This document shows positions 44,299 through 54,027 of a stretch of DNA of 64,000 nucleotides, in pieces; the first letter of the stretch is position 1, and each line of letters opens with the position of its first letter. Origin of the DNA: Burkholderiales bacterium (GTDB lineage Bacteria > Pseudomonadota > Gammaproteobacteria > Burkholderiales > Burkholderiaceae_E). The notes under the pieces were generated by a model. The model did not search any database and was not told the origin of the DNA. It was given only the letters and a program-made list of their open reading frames with translations. The position numbers and the translations under genes were made by a program. The stretch lies in contig JAIYCW010000081.1 in the NCBI GenBank assembly GCA_027487815.1, positions 33,744-97,743 of the forward strand, in the 5' to 3' direction.

Positions 44299-44316
44299 GG
44301 CCCTAACCCTTAGGCC
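44299..44316. terminator. hairpin filling the gap between convergent pncA and panC
   Basis: GGCCCTAACCCTTAGGCC pairs as a 7-bp stem with one bulged C and a CCC loop. It occupies exactly the 18 bp between the two stop codons. No T-run is present, so any termination would be weak or need other factors. Confidence 0.35.
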
Positions 44317-45183
44317 CTAAACCTCGATATTGTCGATCAGGCGGGTTTTGCCGAGTTTTGCCGCGCCCAGCACCACCAGCCCGCGACCTTGAGCCGCCTC
44401 AGGTGCGGAGCTTGCGATCTGCGTTAGCGTTTCCGCATGTCGAATACTCATATAGTCCACAAGCCAGCCGCGCTGCTCGAGCGCCAAGCGAGCCGTTTGC
44501 TCGATACGATCTACAAGATCAGTGCGCAGTTCATCACCAGATTCGTGCAACTCGTTAACCATGATACGCAGCTGAAGATTCAACTGACGGGCTTCGATCA
44601 ACTCCGAAGCCGAGAGATAGCCATTGCGAGACGATAGCGCCAAGCCATGTTCATCGCGTCCTGTCGGCGCGGCAATAATCTCAACTGGCATTGCGAACTG
44701 TTGCACCATCGCGCGGATCACCATCAGCTGCTGATAATCTTTCTTTCCGAACACTGCAAAATCAGGCTGCACGCACTGAAACAGCTTCATCACCACCGTG
44801 CAAACGCCTTCAAAAAACCCCGGCCGGAATGCGCCCTCCAGCACATCGCCCAGCACCGGATCGGGCTTGACGCGAAAGGTTTGCGGCTGGGGATAAAGCT
44901 CATCCACGCCCGGAGCAAAGACCACTGCACAACCTGCAGCCTCAAGCATCTCGCAATCGCGCTCAAAAGTGCGGGGATAGCTGGCGAAGTCTTCCTTGGG
45001 CCCAAACTGAAGTGGGTTCACAAAGATGCTGGCCACCACGGTGGGGGCGAGAGCCCGGGCTTTGTGCACCAGGCTGATATGACCGTCGTGCAGGTTGCCC
45101 ATGGTTGGTACAAACGCCACCGGCTCAACACTTTTCAATCGCTGGCGCAGGCCCTGAATCGTGTGGCAAACCTCCAGGCTCAT
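44317..45183 (-). CDS. panC: pantothenate synthetase
   Basis: 288 residues. ATP-site motifs are PTMGNLHDGHISLVHKAR (HIGH-like) and LSSRNGYLS (KMSKS-like), with FGKKDYQQLMVIRAMV and GRDEHGLALSSR also present. It ligates pantoate and beta-alanine in coenzyme A synthesis. It follows yejF by 15 bp on the same strand, so it is at least partly cotranscribed with the peptide transporter; panB and panD are not in the window. Confidence 0.94.
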   Translation of the reverse strand: MSLEVCHTIQGLRQRLKSVEPVAFVPTMGNLHDGHISLVHKARALAPTVVASIFVNPLQFGPKEDFASYPRTFERDCEMLEAAGCAVVFAPGVDELYPQPQTFRVKPDPVLGDVLEGAFRPGFFEGVCTVVMKLFQCVQPDFAVFGKKDYQQLMVIRAMVQQFAMPVEIIAAPTGRDEHGLALSSRNGYLSASELIEARQLNLQLRIMVNELHESGDELRTDLVDRIEQTARLALEQRGWLVDYMSIRHAETLTQIASSAPEAAQGRGLVVLGAAKLGKTRLIDNIEV

Positions 45184-45198
45184 TCAAAGACCCCTCAA

Positions 45199-46788
45199 TT
45201 AGTGGAGCGCGGCGGCCAGCAACGCACGCGTGTAATCACTTTGAGGCGCAGCAAAAACATCTTCCACACGGCCCTGCTCCACCGCAACTCCTTGTTGCAT
45301 CACGATCACCTGATGCGCCATCGCCTGCACCACGGCCAAGTCATGGGTGATAAAGAGATAGCTCATCGCATAGCGCGCCTGCAAACCCGCCAGCAATTCG
45401 AGTACCTGAGCTTGTACCGAAACATCCAATGCCGAAGTCGGCTCATCAAGCAACATCAGGGCGGGCTTAAGAATCACCGCACGTGCAATCGCAATGCGCT
45501 GACGTTGCCCGCCTGAAAACTCATGCGGATAGCGTTGCATGGTCTGAGGATCAAGCCCAACTTCCCGCATCGCTGCCACGACGGCATCACGACGCTCAGA
45601 TGCGCGCAGTTGAGGCTCATGCAAGGCCAAGCCTTCACCGATGATCGCTTCAACCGTCAGGCGGGGCGAGAGCGAGTTGAAGGGGTCCTGAAACACGACC
45701 TGCATGCGCTTTCGCAAAGGTCGCAACGCGGCCTGATCGAGGGTATCGATGCGCTTGCCCTCAAACTGAATTTCGCCTTGGGCCCGACCCGATGACAAGC
45801 GCAGCAACGCCATGCCAAGCGTGGTTTTACCTGACCCCGACTCACCTACAATTCCGAGCGTTTGCCCGGGTGCCAGCTCCAGGCTCACCTGCTTGACAGC
45901 CGCGAATGATTGTTTGGCAAACACCGTTTTTGGCACCTGGAACGCCACCGATAAATCCTGCGCTTTGAGCACCACCTGGCCTGCACTGCTCGCTGGAAGG
46001 GCTGGTGCCAGGCGACGCGGCCGACTATTGATCAGCTTGCGGGTGTAATCCTCGCGCGGATGGGCAAACAGCTCATCACATTCGCCCTCTTCGACCAACC
46101 GGCCTTGATGCATCACCCCCACCCGCTGGGCAAAGCTTCGCACCAAAGGCAAATCATGGGTAATCAGTAACACGGCCATACCAATTGACTGCTGCAGCTC
46201 CAGCAACAACTCGACAATTTGCTTTTGCACTGTCACATCAAGTGCAGTGGTGGGTTCGTCTGCAATCAACAGCTTGGGCTTGCACGCCAGCGCCATGGCA
46301 ATCATGGCGCGCTGCCTTTGCCCACCAGAAAGCTGATGCGGATAGGCCTGCGCCCGGCGGGCCGGATCATCAATCCGGGTTTGCTCAAGCAGATGGACGG
46401 CCTGCTTGGCGGCCTCCCGAGTGCTCAGGCCCTGATGCAAGCGCAGTACTTCGGCGATTTGCTCACCCACGCAGTAAAGCGGATTAAGCGCGCTCATCGG
46501 CTCTTGAAACACCATCGCAATATCGCGCCCGCGCAAACCTCGCATCGCGCGATCCTCCATGCCCAGCAGCTCTTGTTGGCCGAATCGAATCTTGCCACTG
46601 TAGTGCGCATCCTGATTGAGCTGCAGGATGGACAGTGCGGTCACTGTCTTGCCCGAGCCTGATTCACCCACCAGGGCATAGCGTTCGCCCGGATTGACTT
46701 TCAGGCTCACCGAACGCACCACCTCGGCCGAACCGCTGGCCGTGGTGAAGCGCACCGACAACTGATCCAGACTAAGTAACTCAGCCAC
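45199..46788 (-). CDS. yejF: oligopeptide/microcin-C-type ABC transporter ATPase with two nucleotide-binding domains
   Basis: 529 residues from GTG 46788, which overlaps the yejE stop by eight bases; an in-frame upstream start at 46824 lies inside yejE. Two complete ATPase halves are present, each with VGESGSGKT Walker A (about 38-46 and 318-326), LSGGQRQR/FSGGQRQR signatures and LIADEPTTALD/LLDEPTSALD Walker B. YejF drives the YejABEF importer, which takes up peptides and, in E. coli, microcin C. Confidence 0.92.
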   Translation of the reverse strand: MAELLSLDQLSVRFTTASGSAEVVRSVSLKVNPGERYALVGESGSGKTVTALSILQLNQDAHYSGKIRFGQQELLGMEDRAMRGLRGRDIAMVFQEPMSALNPLYCVGEQIAEVLRLHQGLSTREAAKQAVHLLEQTRIDDPARRAQAYPHQLSGGQRQRAMIAMALACKPKLLIADEPTTALDVTVQKQIVELLLELQQSIGMAVLLITHDLPLVRSFAQRVGVMHQGRLVEEGECDELFAHPREDYTRKLINSRPRRLAPALPASSAGQVVLKAQDLSVAFQVPKTVFAKQSFAAVKQVSLELAPGQTLGIVGESGSGKTTLGMALLRLSSGRAQGEIQFEGKRIDTLDQAALRPLRKRMQVVFQDPFNSLSPRLTVEAIIGEGLALHEPQLRASERRDAVVAAMREVGLDPQTMQRYPHEFSGGQRQRIAIARAVILKPALMLLDEPTSALDVSVQAQVLELLAGLQARYAMSYLFITHDLAVVQAMAHQVIVMQQGVAVEQGRVEDVFAAPQSDYTRALLAAALH

Positions 46789-47872
46789 GGCGGGTATCCA
46801 ATGCATCGCGCAAAGCTTCGCCAATAAAAATCAGGAGCATCAAGGTCAGTACCAACACCGAAAAGGTTGATAGCGAAATCCACCAGGCATCCAGATTGCT
46901 CTTGCCTTGCGCCAGGAGTTCTCCCAATGATGGTGTAGTTGGCGGCACGCCCAAACCAAGAAAATCAAGCGAAGTCAGCGCCAGGATCGAGCCGCTCATG
47001 CGAAACGGCAAAAACGCTATCACCGGGGTAAGCGAGTTGGGCAAAACATGGCGCCAGATGATGGTGCTGTTGGGCAGCCCAAGCGCCCGTGCCGCGGTCA
47101 CATATTCAAGCGAGCGATTGCGCAAAAACTCGGCGCGCACATAGTCCGATAAGCCCATCCAGCCAAACAACGACAGAATCGCCAGCAAAATCCCAAGGCC
47201 CGGCTCAAAAATCGAGGCCAGAATAATCAGCAGATAAAGCTCGGGTACCGAGCCCCAGATCTCGATCACCCGCTGCAAGGTGAGATCCACCCGCCCTGCA
47301 AAATAGCCTTGGATCGCCCCCAGGATGATGCCTATCACAACGCCTATCGCTGTGAGCGCGAGGCCAAACAACACCGACACCCGAAAGCCATACAACAAGC
47401 GCGCTGCGACATCCCGACCCCGATCATCCGTACCCAACCAATTGGTGGCTGAAGGCGCGGCCGGATTGGGGCTAGGCGCGAAATAGTTCAAGGTATTGGC
47501 GGCATAGCGATTGGGCGCATAGATCACCCAATTGCTGCCCTTTTCAAGCTGCTCCTGAATATAGGGATCGAGATAATCCGCCGGTGTGGCGAAGTCTCCG
47601 CCGAAGGTGCTTTCGGGATAATCCTTGAGCATCGGGAAGTAGGTCTGGCCCTGGAAATTCACCAGCAAGGGCTTGTCATTGGAGAGCAGCTCAGCCACCA
47701 GACTCAGGGCAAACAACACCAGAAAAATACGCAAGCTCCATAAGCCGCGCTTATTGGCCCTGAAGCGCAACCAGGCCCGACGTGAAGGCGAAAGACTTGG
47801 GGCTAATGTTGACCCCAATGTCGGCTCCGGGGTCGACTCTGATGGCCGTGACTGCATATCGATGGCGCTCAT
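46781..47872 (-). CDS. yejE: ABC transporter permease YejE
   Basis: 363 residues; ATG 47872 overlaps the yejB stop (ATGA). About 30 polar residues, rich in Ser and Pro, lead to FRANKRGLWSLRIFLVLFALSL (first span, split), then a periplasmic insert with LLVNFQGQTYFPMLKDYPE that is characteristic of YejE, and the DppC-type permease fold ending GEALRDALDTR. It pairs with YejB. Confidence 0.92.
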   Translation of the reverse strand: MSAIDMQSRPSESTPEPTLGSTLAPSLSPSRRAWLRFRANKRGLWSLRIFLVLFALSLVAELLSNDKPLLVNFQGQTYFPMLKDYPESTFGGDFATPADYLDPYIQEQLEKGSNWVIYAPNRYAANTLNYFAPSPNPAAPSATNWLGTDDRGRDVAARLLYGFRVSVLFGLALTAIGVVIGIILGAIQGYFAGRVDLTLQRVIEIWGSVPELYLLIILASIFEPGLGILLAILSLFGWMGLSDYVRAEFLRNRSLEYVTAARALGLPNSTIIWRHVLPNSLTPVIAFLPFRMSGSILALTSLDFLGLGVPPTTPSLGELLAQGKSNLDAWWISLSTFSVLVLTLMLLIFIGEALRDALDTRRG

Positions 47873-48924
47873 CGGGCGAGATCTCCGAACTGCACCCGTG
47901 GATCCACCCACACATACATGATGTCGTTCAACAGTTTGGCCACGAGCCCGATCAGCGAGAACACATACAGGGTGCCCATCACCACCGGGTAGTCGCGCTT
48001 CACCACCGAGTCAAACGACAAAAGCCCCAGGCCATCCAGTGAGAACAGGGTTTCGATCAGGAGCGCTCCGGTAAAAAACGCACCGATAAATGCAGCGGGG
48101 AATCCGGTCACAATCGGGATCAGCGCGTTTCGCAATACATGCTTGACCAGCACGGTGCGCTCACTGAGGCCCTTCGCGCGTGCCACCATCACATACTGCT
48201 TGCGGATTTCCTCCAGCATCGTGTTTTTGGTGAGCAGGGTGGTGACCGCAAAACTGCCCAATACCATACAGGTCAATGGCAACACCAGATGCCAGAGATA
48301 GTCCACGACCTTTGCCCCCAGGCTTAAGCTCTCCCAGTTATCCGAGGTCAGCCCCCGAAGCGGAAACCACTGAAAGAAACTTCCGCCACCAAACAACACC
48401 AGGAGCGCCACGCCCAACACAAAACCTGGAATTGCATAGCCCACCAGAATCAGGGCGCTTGTGATCAGATCAAAGCGTGAGCCATGGCGCACCGCCTTGG
48501 CAATGCCCAAAGGCAGCGACACCGCGTAAGTCAGAAGAAAAGTCCATAGCCCCAGCGAGATGGATACCGGCAGCTTTTCCTTGATGAGCTCCCACACGCC
48601 TTTGTTGTGAAAAAAACTCTTGCCCAAATCAAAACTCAAATACCCTTTGATCATCAGCCAGAAGCGTTCGGTGGGTGGTTTGTCAAACCCGTACATGGCC
48701 TTGAGCTCCTTGAGCCGCGCTTCATCAATTCCCTTATGCCCCCGATACACGCTGCTGGAAGCCACGCTGACCTCGCCCCGCGATTCGCCCTCGGTCTTGA
48801 GTTGTTGAACCAGCTGCTCCACCGGCCCACCGGGCACAAACTGCACAATCGCAAAAGTCACCAACAAGATTCCGAACAAGGTCGGAATCATCAGCAACAG
48901 GCGCTTGACGATGTAGGCGATCAT
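47869..48924 (-). CDS. yejB: ABC transporter permease YejB
   Basis: 351 residues; ATG 48924 overlaps the yejA stop by four bases, which selects this over the in-frame start four codons earlier. The N terminus IAYIVKRLLLMIPTLFGILL and FVPGGPVEQLV mark the DppB family. A YejB-specific insert (GESRGEVSVASSSVYRGHKGIDEARLKELKAMYGFDKP, given as one region about 44-80 in the protein) follows. Typical length. Confidence 0.92.
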   Translation of the reverse strand: MIAYIVKRLLLMIPTLFGILLVTFAIVQFVPGGPVEQLVQQLKTEGESRGEVSVASSSVYRGHKGIDEARLKELKAMYGFDKPPTERFWLMIKGYLSFDLGKSFFHNKGVWELIKEKLPVSISLGLWTFLLTYAVSLPLGIAKAVRHGSRFDLITSALILVGYAIPGFVLGVALLVLFGGGSFFQWFPLRGLTSDNWESLSLGAKVVDYLWHLVLPLTCMVLGSFAVTTLLTKNTMLEEIRKQYVMVARAKGLSERTVLVKHVLRNALIPIVTGFPAAFIGAFFTGALLIETLFSLDGLGLLSFDSVVKRDYPVVMGTLYVFSLIGLVAKLLNDIMYVWVDPRVQFGDLAR

Positions 48925-50756
48925 CGTTTCATCCACCAGGATTGCAGGAACCAGTCTTCACTCTGGTAGTAAAGCGGCAACTGCTTGGGCCGCTCAAAGA
49001 TGTTTTTGTAGGCCACCCGATGAACCGTGTTGTGCCAATGCGGAATCACATAGATCCCGGCGAGCAATACCCGGTCAAGGGCCCGGCTTGCGGCCACCAG
49101 CTCTTCTCGATTATCCACAGTGAGAATGCGATCAATCAGCGCATCAACTATCGGGTCTTTCACCCCCATGCCATTGTCCGCACCCTTTTCATCGGCCGAC
49201 TTTGAACTGAAGCGAAAGCTCAGCTCATTGCCGGGAGACTGGTTGGAGAGCCACCAATTCACAGTCATATCAAAATCGTAGTCATCTTCGCGCTTCTTAT
49301 ACAGCGAAGCGTCCATGGTCCGCAGGCGTGCCTTGATGCCGAGCTTCTCAAGGTTGCGCGAAAACGGCGCAATGATGCGCTCCCAGGTGCGCTTGTCGTT
49401 CAGGATCTCGAACTCAAAAGGCTCACCTTTGGCATTGCGCAAGGCCCCATCCCGGTAGGTCCAGCCCGCGTCAGCCAGCAGCGCGCGCGCTTTGCGCAAG
49501 TTCTCCCGCAAAGAGTAAGGAGGCGAGGTCACTGGCGGGCTCATTGGATACTCCTTGGCCGACCCGAAAACTTCAGCAGGCAACTTGCTGCGCCACGGCT
49601 CCAGAAGCTTCAGCTCTTCCTCTGAGGGCTTGCCATCTGGCGAAAACTGCGCAGCCAGCTCCGAATTGGTAAAGAAGGAATACGAGCGCTTGTACTGATT
49701 GAAGAACAGCTGCCGATTCATCCATTCATAGTCCATTGCAAGCGCTACCGCCTGACGCACGCGCCTATCCGCAAAAATCGGACGCCGGGTGTTGAACACG
49801 AATGCTTGCATGCCCTGGGCATTGCTGTTGGCAAGCTCAGTCTTGATGACCTCGCCACTATCAAACTTTTTGCCGTAATACCCGCGTGCCCAGTTTTTGG
49901 CGGCGTTCTCGTGAACAAAATCAAATGCGCCGGCTTTAAAGGCTTCTATGCGTGCAAACTCGTCCAGAAAATAGGTGTAGGACACGCGATCAAAGTTGTA
50001 GTGCCCGCGGCGTGATGGCAAATCCCGAGCCCAGTACTCGGGGTTACGGCGATAGGTAATCGACTTACCCAGAGAAAACTTCTCCACCGTATAGGGGCCG
50101 GAGGCAATAGGCTGGTCCTGAATGATCTGCTCAAAAGGTTTACCTTCACCCCACTTGCGCGAAAACACCGGCACCGAACCCACGATCATGTGCAGCTCGC
50201 GATTGCGCTTTACAAACTCAAAACGAATGGTGCGCGGGTCCACCACCACCGCTTGCTTCACATCTTGCCAATACTGCCGCCAAAGCGGACTCGCCGCCTT
50301 ACTGCGCAAGGTGTCAAACGAATACTTCACATCGGCGGCAAGCACCGGATCGCCATTGGAAAACCGTGCTGCCGGATTGAGTTTGAAAGTAATCGAAAGC
50401 TTGTCTGGCGCGAGCTCCATATCCTGGGCAATCAACCCATACATGGTGTTCGGCTCATCCAGGCTAGCCACAGTGAGCGTGTCAAACAGCAACCTGGAGA
50501 TGGAAATCGCAGGCACCCCTTTGAGCGTAAACGGGTTCAGCTTGTCAAAGGTGCCGAGTGACGAGAGGGTGACTTCGCCCCCACGCGGCGCATCTGCCCG
50601 GACATAGTCAAATGATTTGAAATCCGGGCCGTATTTCGGAGTGCCCCCAAGCGCCATCGCGTACGCGGCCCAGGCTGAGACGCAATAAGCACTGCACCAA
50701 GCCAGTATCAAGCCACGAAGAACCAGGCCGCGAAGGAAAACTGATCCAATGCCCAT
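48921..50756 (-). CDS. yejA: extracellular substrate-binding protein YejA
   Basis: 611 residues from ATG 50756. A hydrophobic signal segment (about 7-30) ends near AWA. The SBP family-5 fold shows GGEVTLSSLGTFDKLNPFTLKG (split), SITFKLNPAARFSNGDPV and RFSSKSADEKGADN. It captures oligopeptides in the periplasm for YejBEF. The start has no clear Shine-Dalgarno and a TTG at 50771 is possible. A 151-bp gap divides it from the divergent fabI. Confidence 0.92.
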   Translation of the reverse strand: MGIGSVFLRGLVLRGLILAWCSAYCVSAWAAYAMALGGTPKYGPDFKSFDYVRADAPRGGEVTLSSLGTFDKLNPFTLKGVPAISISRLLFDTLTVASLDEPNTMYGLIAQDMELAPDKLSITFKLNPAARFSNGDPVLAADVKYSFDTLRSKAASPLWRQYWQDVKQAVVVDPRTIRFEFVKRNRELHMIVGSVPVFSRKWGEGKPFEQIIQDQPIASGPYTVEKFSLGKSITYRRNPEYWARDLPSRRGHYNFDRVSYTYFLDEFARIEAFKAGAFDFVHENAAKNWARGYYGKKFDSGEVIKTELANSNAQGMQAFVFNTRRPIFADRRVRQAVALAMDYEWMNRQLFFNQYKRSYSFFTNSELAAQFSPDGKPSEEELKLLEPWRSKLPAEVFGSAKEYPMSPPVTSPPYSLRENLRKARALLADAGWTYRDGALRNAKGEPFEFEILNDKRTWERIIAPFSRNLEKLGIKARLRTMDASLYKKREDDYDFDMTVNWWLSNQSPGNELSFRFSSKSADEKGADNGMGVKDPIVDALIDRILTVDNREELVAASRALDRVLLAGIYVIPHWHNTVHRVAYKNIFERPKQLPLYYQSEDWFLQSWWMKR

Positions 50757-50907
50757 CAGGCTAGACCACAACCGATCGAAGGTTCAACGAAACTGCTGCC
50801 CTGATGCAAAACTTTTTACCCACTCAAGCTACCATCGCGTGTTGTTTGACTCTGGCCGCATCATGCGACAATCGCGCCTTTCCTGGGATTGTAACGGAGC
50901 GCGTGCT

Positions 50908-51708
50908 ATGGGCTTTCTGGCTGGCAAACACATTTTGATCATGGGCTTGTTGTCCAATCGCTCGATTGCCTATGGGGTGGCCAAGGCCTGCCATGCGCAA
51001 GGCGCTCAGCTCGCATTCACCTACCAGACCGAGCGCTTCAAGGATCGGGTCAGCGAGATGGCCGCTGATTTCGGCAGCTCAATCGTGTTGCCTTGTGATG
51101 TGGGCGACGATACACAGATCGATCAACTGTTTAGCGAGCTGGCCAAGCTTTGGCCTGGCGGCACGGATCAGCCTGGTTTGGATGGCTTGGTGCATGCGAT
51201 CGCGTTTGCCCCGCGTGAAGCCATCGCCGGGAACTTTCTCGAAGGCATCAATCGCGAGGCCTTTCGCATAGCTCACGACATCTCGGCGTATAGCTTTGTG
51301 GCTTGTGCCAAGGCGGCTGCTCCGCTGATGCAGGGCCGCAAGGCATCGATGGTTACGATGAGCTACCTGGGCGCCGAGCGTATGGTGCCCAACTACAACA
51401 CCATGGGTCTGGCCAAAGCCAGCCTGGAGGCCAGCGTCAGGTATCTGGCCGAAGCTCTGGGCCCGCAAGGCATCCGGGTCAACGCAGTGTCAGCAGGCCC
51501 CATCAAAACCCTGGCTGCAAGCGGTATCAAGGGCATCTCCACGATCATTGAGCATGTGGCGCAGCACGCACCGATTCGACGCAACATCACGACTGAGGAT
51601 GTCGGCAACGCGAGCGCCTTTTTGCTAAGCGATCTTTCCGGCGGTGTATCGGCCGAGATCATGCATGTCGACGGTGGGTATTCGACCGTGCTGGCGGGCG
51701 TGGCCTGA
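50908..51708 (+). CDS. fabI: enoyl-[acyl-carrier-protein] reductase FabI
   Basis: 266 residues from ATG 50908, nine bases after GGAG. The FabI-specific MGLLSNRSIAYGVAKA cofactor motif opens the fold, and the catalytic pair lies in YLGAERMVPNYNTMGLAK, where the second tyrosine and the lysine seven residues later match Tyr156 and Lys163 of E. coli FabI. It reduces the last double bond in fatty-acid elongation and is the target of triclosan-type inhibitors. Length close to the 262 of E. coli. The frame upstream to 50749 is not part of the gene. Confidence 0.95.
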   Translation: MGFLAGKHILIMGLLSNRSIAYGVAKACHAQGAQLAFTYQTERFKDRVSEMAADFGSSIVLPCDVGDDTQIDQLFSELAKLWPGGTDQPGLDGLVHAIAFAPREAIAGNFLEGINREAFRIAHDISAYSFVACAKAAAPLMQGRKASMVTMSYLGAERMVPNYNTMGLAKASLEASVRYLAEALGPQGIRVNAVSAGPIKTLAASGIKGISTIIEHVAQHAPIRRNITTEDVGNASAFLLSDLSGGVSAEIMHVDGGYSTVLAGVA

Positions 51709-51723
51709 TCCACTCGTCAGCCA

Positions 51724-51741
51724 AAGCGGCCACCGCCGCTT
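51724..51741. terminator. hairpin between convergent fabI and senA
   Basis: AAGCGGC-CACC-GCCGCTT is a perfect 7-bp stem with a 4-base loop in the 41-bp gap between the two stops. Short A/T tracts flank it on both sides, so it could act in both directions, weakly. Confidence 0.45.
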
Positions 51742-51749
51742 AAAGCAAG

Positions 51750-52958
51750 TCAGGCACTGCAAACCCGAAAGCCCACAAAGATATCTGCGCGGTGCGGCTG
51801 AAAGAAGTTGCGAAACTTGCTGTCGACCAGGCCGCGGGGCGTAATGAATGAGCCGCCCTTGACCACCCGGTGATCACCAAACCACGGGGCTGAATACTCC
51901 TTGTAGGGGTCTGGTGAGAATCCGGGAAAGGGTTCAAAAGCGCTCGCGGTCCATTCCCACACCCGATCACCCCAATCAAAGGCTTTGGAGTGGGTCAGCG
52001 CAAATTCCCACTCGGCCTCGGTAGGCAGGCGCTTGCCGGCCCAGCGACAGAATGCCTCGGCCTCAAACGCACTCACATGCATGACCGGATCGTAGGTTTC
52101 AACCGGCAACCACTGATCAAACCGGCGCATCAGAATCCGGCCCTTGTTTTCCTTCCAGTACACCGGCAATCGACGCTCGCTGCTTTGTAGAAGTTTGAAA
52201 TACCCGGGATCCCAGAATTCAGGCTGCTCATAGCCCCGATCGTTCACGAACTGCAGATACTCGGCATTGATTACCGGTTGCAGTGCGATCTCAAAGGGCC
52301 CGACCTCGACCTCATGCGCCCACTTCTCGTTATCGAACACAAAACTGTCGCCAGCTTGCGAGCCGAGCGATACCACGCCACCACTGAAGTGCTGATCAGG
52401 GGCCAGGCGTCGAAAGGGAGGAAGATGGATAGGGCCGGACTCTTGGGCGAAGTTGGTATCCGCACGGGACTCCCGGCTTTCGCCAGCGATTGAAGGCACC
52501 TCGGCATACCCCAAAGCCTGCCAGGTCCAGGCAAAGGCTTCGATATGCATTTGCTCGTGAAAAAGCGCAAGCCGGTGAAAGTAAAGCGCCTCATCGGTTT
52601 CCGGCAAGCTCTCCAAACGATCCAGCGTTTCATCAAGAACATCCGAAAGATACTCCCGGATCTCATCAACCGAGGGGAGCGGAAGTTCCCAGCGCAAATC
52701 ATGGGCTATGCGGCTCGAATCAAACAGCTGATCCGCTTGCCCCAGCATGCTTTGCCTGGATAGCTTGCCATTGCGATGGCGCAAACACCAATACTCCTGG
52801 AACCAGCCAACATGGCCCAGCTCCCATAAAGGCGGATTGATTTCCGGCCAGCGCGGTACCGTCCACTGCTCAGGCGCAAGTGTGTCGATCAAGCGCAAGG
52901 TGTAATCACGTGCGGAGGTCAGACCTTGCGTCAATACTGCTTTAGATGCGTTGCGCAC
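51750..52958 (-). CDS. senA: SenA/EgtB-type non-heme iron selenoneine (or ergothioneine) synthase
   Basis: 402 residues from GTG 52958, with GGGAG nine bases upstream; an earlier GTG at 53018 would run into the senB leader. The N-terminal DinB-like domain carries the iron ligands His49 (LGHVGWF), His134 and His138 (HEQMHIE), at almost the numbering known for EgtB. A formylglycine-enzyme-like domain fills about 220-402 (SLGSQAGDSFVFDNEKW, FCRWAGKRLPTEAEWEFAL, VVKGGSF). EgtB and SenA attach sulfur or selenium to the hercynine imidazole. The adjacent SenB-type gene favours selenium (SenA), but sequence alone cannot exclude EgtB. Confidence 0.87.
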   Translation of the reverse strand: MRNASKAVLTQGLTSARDYTLRLIDTLAPEQWTVPRWPEINPPLWELGHVGWFQEYWCLRHRNGKLSRQSMLGQADQLFDSSRIAHDLRWELPLPSVDEIREYLSDVLDETLDRLESLPETDEALYFHRLALFHEQMHIEAFAWTWQALGYAEVPSIAGESRESRADTNFAQESGPIHLPPFRRLAPDQHFSGGVVSLGSQAGDSFVFDNEKWAHEVEVGPFEIALQPVINAEYLQFVNDRGYEQPEFWDPGYFKLLQSSERRLPVYWKENKGRILMRRFDQWLPVETYDPVMHVSAFEAEAFCRWAGKRLPTEAEWEFALTHSKAFDWGDRVWEWTASAFEPFPGFSPDPYKEYSAPWFGDHRVVKGGSFITPRGLVDSKFRNFFQPHRADIFVGFRVCSA

Positions 52959-53070
52959 CGCTACAATCTCCCAATTAACTACACAACACAAACATCCCGG
53001 ATACTGCTGGTTGTGCACTGGAGAGCCAGGGCCCAGGCCCGTAAACTCTGGTCATACGACTTCGATTTCT

Positions 53071-54027
53071 ATGCAGCGCATCGTCATTATTACCCCAGCT
53101 TTAGCCGATGCCAATAACGGCAACTGGCACACTGCGCGCCGTTGGTCGCAAGCGCTTCAGGGTCGTTTTGAAGTTGTCTTGGAAAAACAGTGGTCGGGGG
53201 CTCCGGCCGATGCGATGATTGCTTTGCATGCGCGTCGCTCGGCAAGCTCGATAGCAGCTTTTACCGCCACCGGAAAGCCCTGTGCCTTGGTGCTGACTGG
53301 CACTGATTTGTATAGGGATATTCAGGATAACGCCGAGGCCCAAACTTCCCTCAATACGGCTCACTGCCTGGTGGTGTTGCAAGATGAAGGCCTCACTACC
53401 CTACCCGAGTCTGTCCAGCACAAAACCCGCGTGATTTACCAGTCTGCCCCACTAAAAAATCCTCTGCCCCACCGAAAAAAAACTTTTGACTGGATCATGG
53501 TGGGGCATATTCGCCCCGAAAAAGACCCCCTCACCGCGCTCAACGCGTTTGAATTGATGCGTAACTCGCCGCGCGGGCTCACCCACCGGCTATTGGTTAT
53601 TGGCAAAGTGACGGAGGACTTTTTGGGGGAAGCTGTCCGTCGGCACGCCGCGCATGATCGTCGCATTCATCTGCTTGGCATGCTGGGCCAAACCGAAACA
53701 CGAGCCCATATTGCTCGCTCGCAGGCGCTCCTTTTGCCCTCACTTATGGAAGGCGGGGCCAATGTTTTGATTGAAGCGGTGCGCAGTGAAGTTCCAGTAT
53801 TGGCATCAAGAATTTCAGGCTCGCTGGGCATGCTCGGGGCAGACTATCCGGGGTATTTCGAGGTTGGTAACCCCGCGGCTTTGGCTGCGCTGATGACACG
53901 TTTTTGCGAACAACCGGATTTTTCAAGCGCGTTGCGCAAACAGTGTGTGGCGCGAGGTTTAAGGTTCGATCCCCGGATCGAGGTGGAGGCTGTGCGCAGA
54001 TTGGCCGAGGATCTGCTTCAGGCCTGA
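53071..54027 (+). CDS. senB: SenB-type selenosugar synthase (TIGR04348 glycosyltransferase)
   Basis: 318 residues from ATG 53071. Family-4 glycosyltransferase marks include NNGNWHTARRW near the N terminus, VGHIRPEKDPLTAL (about 140-155) and the E-x7-E segment EGGANVLIEA near 230. The N-terminal IVIITPALADANNGN is the TIGR04348 hallmark. SenB uses UDP-sugar and selenophosphate to make the selenosugar from which SenA takes selenium. It is divergent from senA with 112 bp between starts and convergent with egtD, overlapping it by ten bases. No ribosome site is evident before the ATG. Confidence 0.85.
   Translation: MQRIVIITPALADANNGNWHTARRWSQALQGRFEVVLEKQWSGAPADAMIALHARRSASSIAAFTATGKPCALVLTGTDLYRDIQDNAEAQTSLNTAHCLVVLQDEGLTTLPESVQHKTRVIYQSAPLKNPLPHRKKTFDWIMVGHIRPEKDPLTALNAFELMRNSPRGLTHRLLVIGKVTEDFLGEAVRRHAAHDRRIHLLGMLGQTETRAHIARSQALLLPSLMEGGANVLIEAVRSEVPVLASRISGSLGMLGADYPGYFEVGNPAALAALMTRFCEQPDFSSALRKQCVARGLRFDPRIEVEAVRRLAEDLLQA

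Noticed and set aside
50749..50907. N-terminal extension of fabI
   Set aside because: The FabI fold begins at MGFLAGK; the upstream part has no homology and overlaps the yejA start region.
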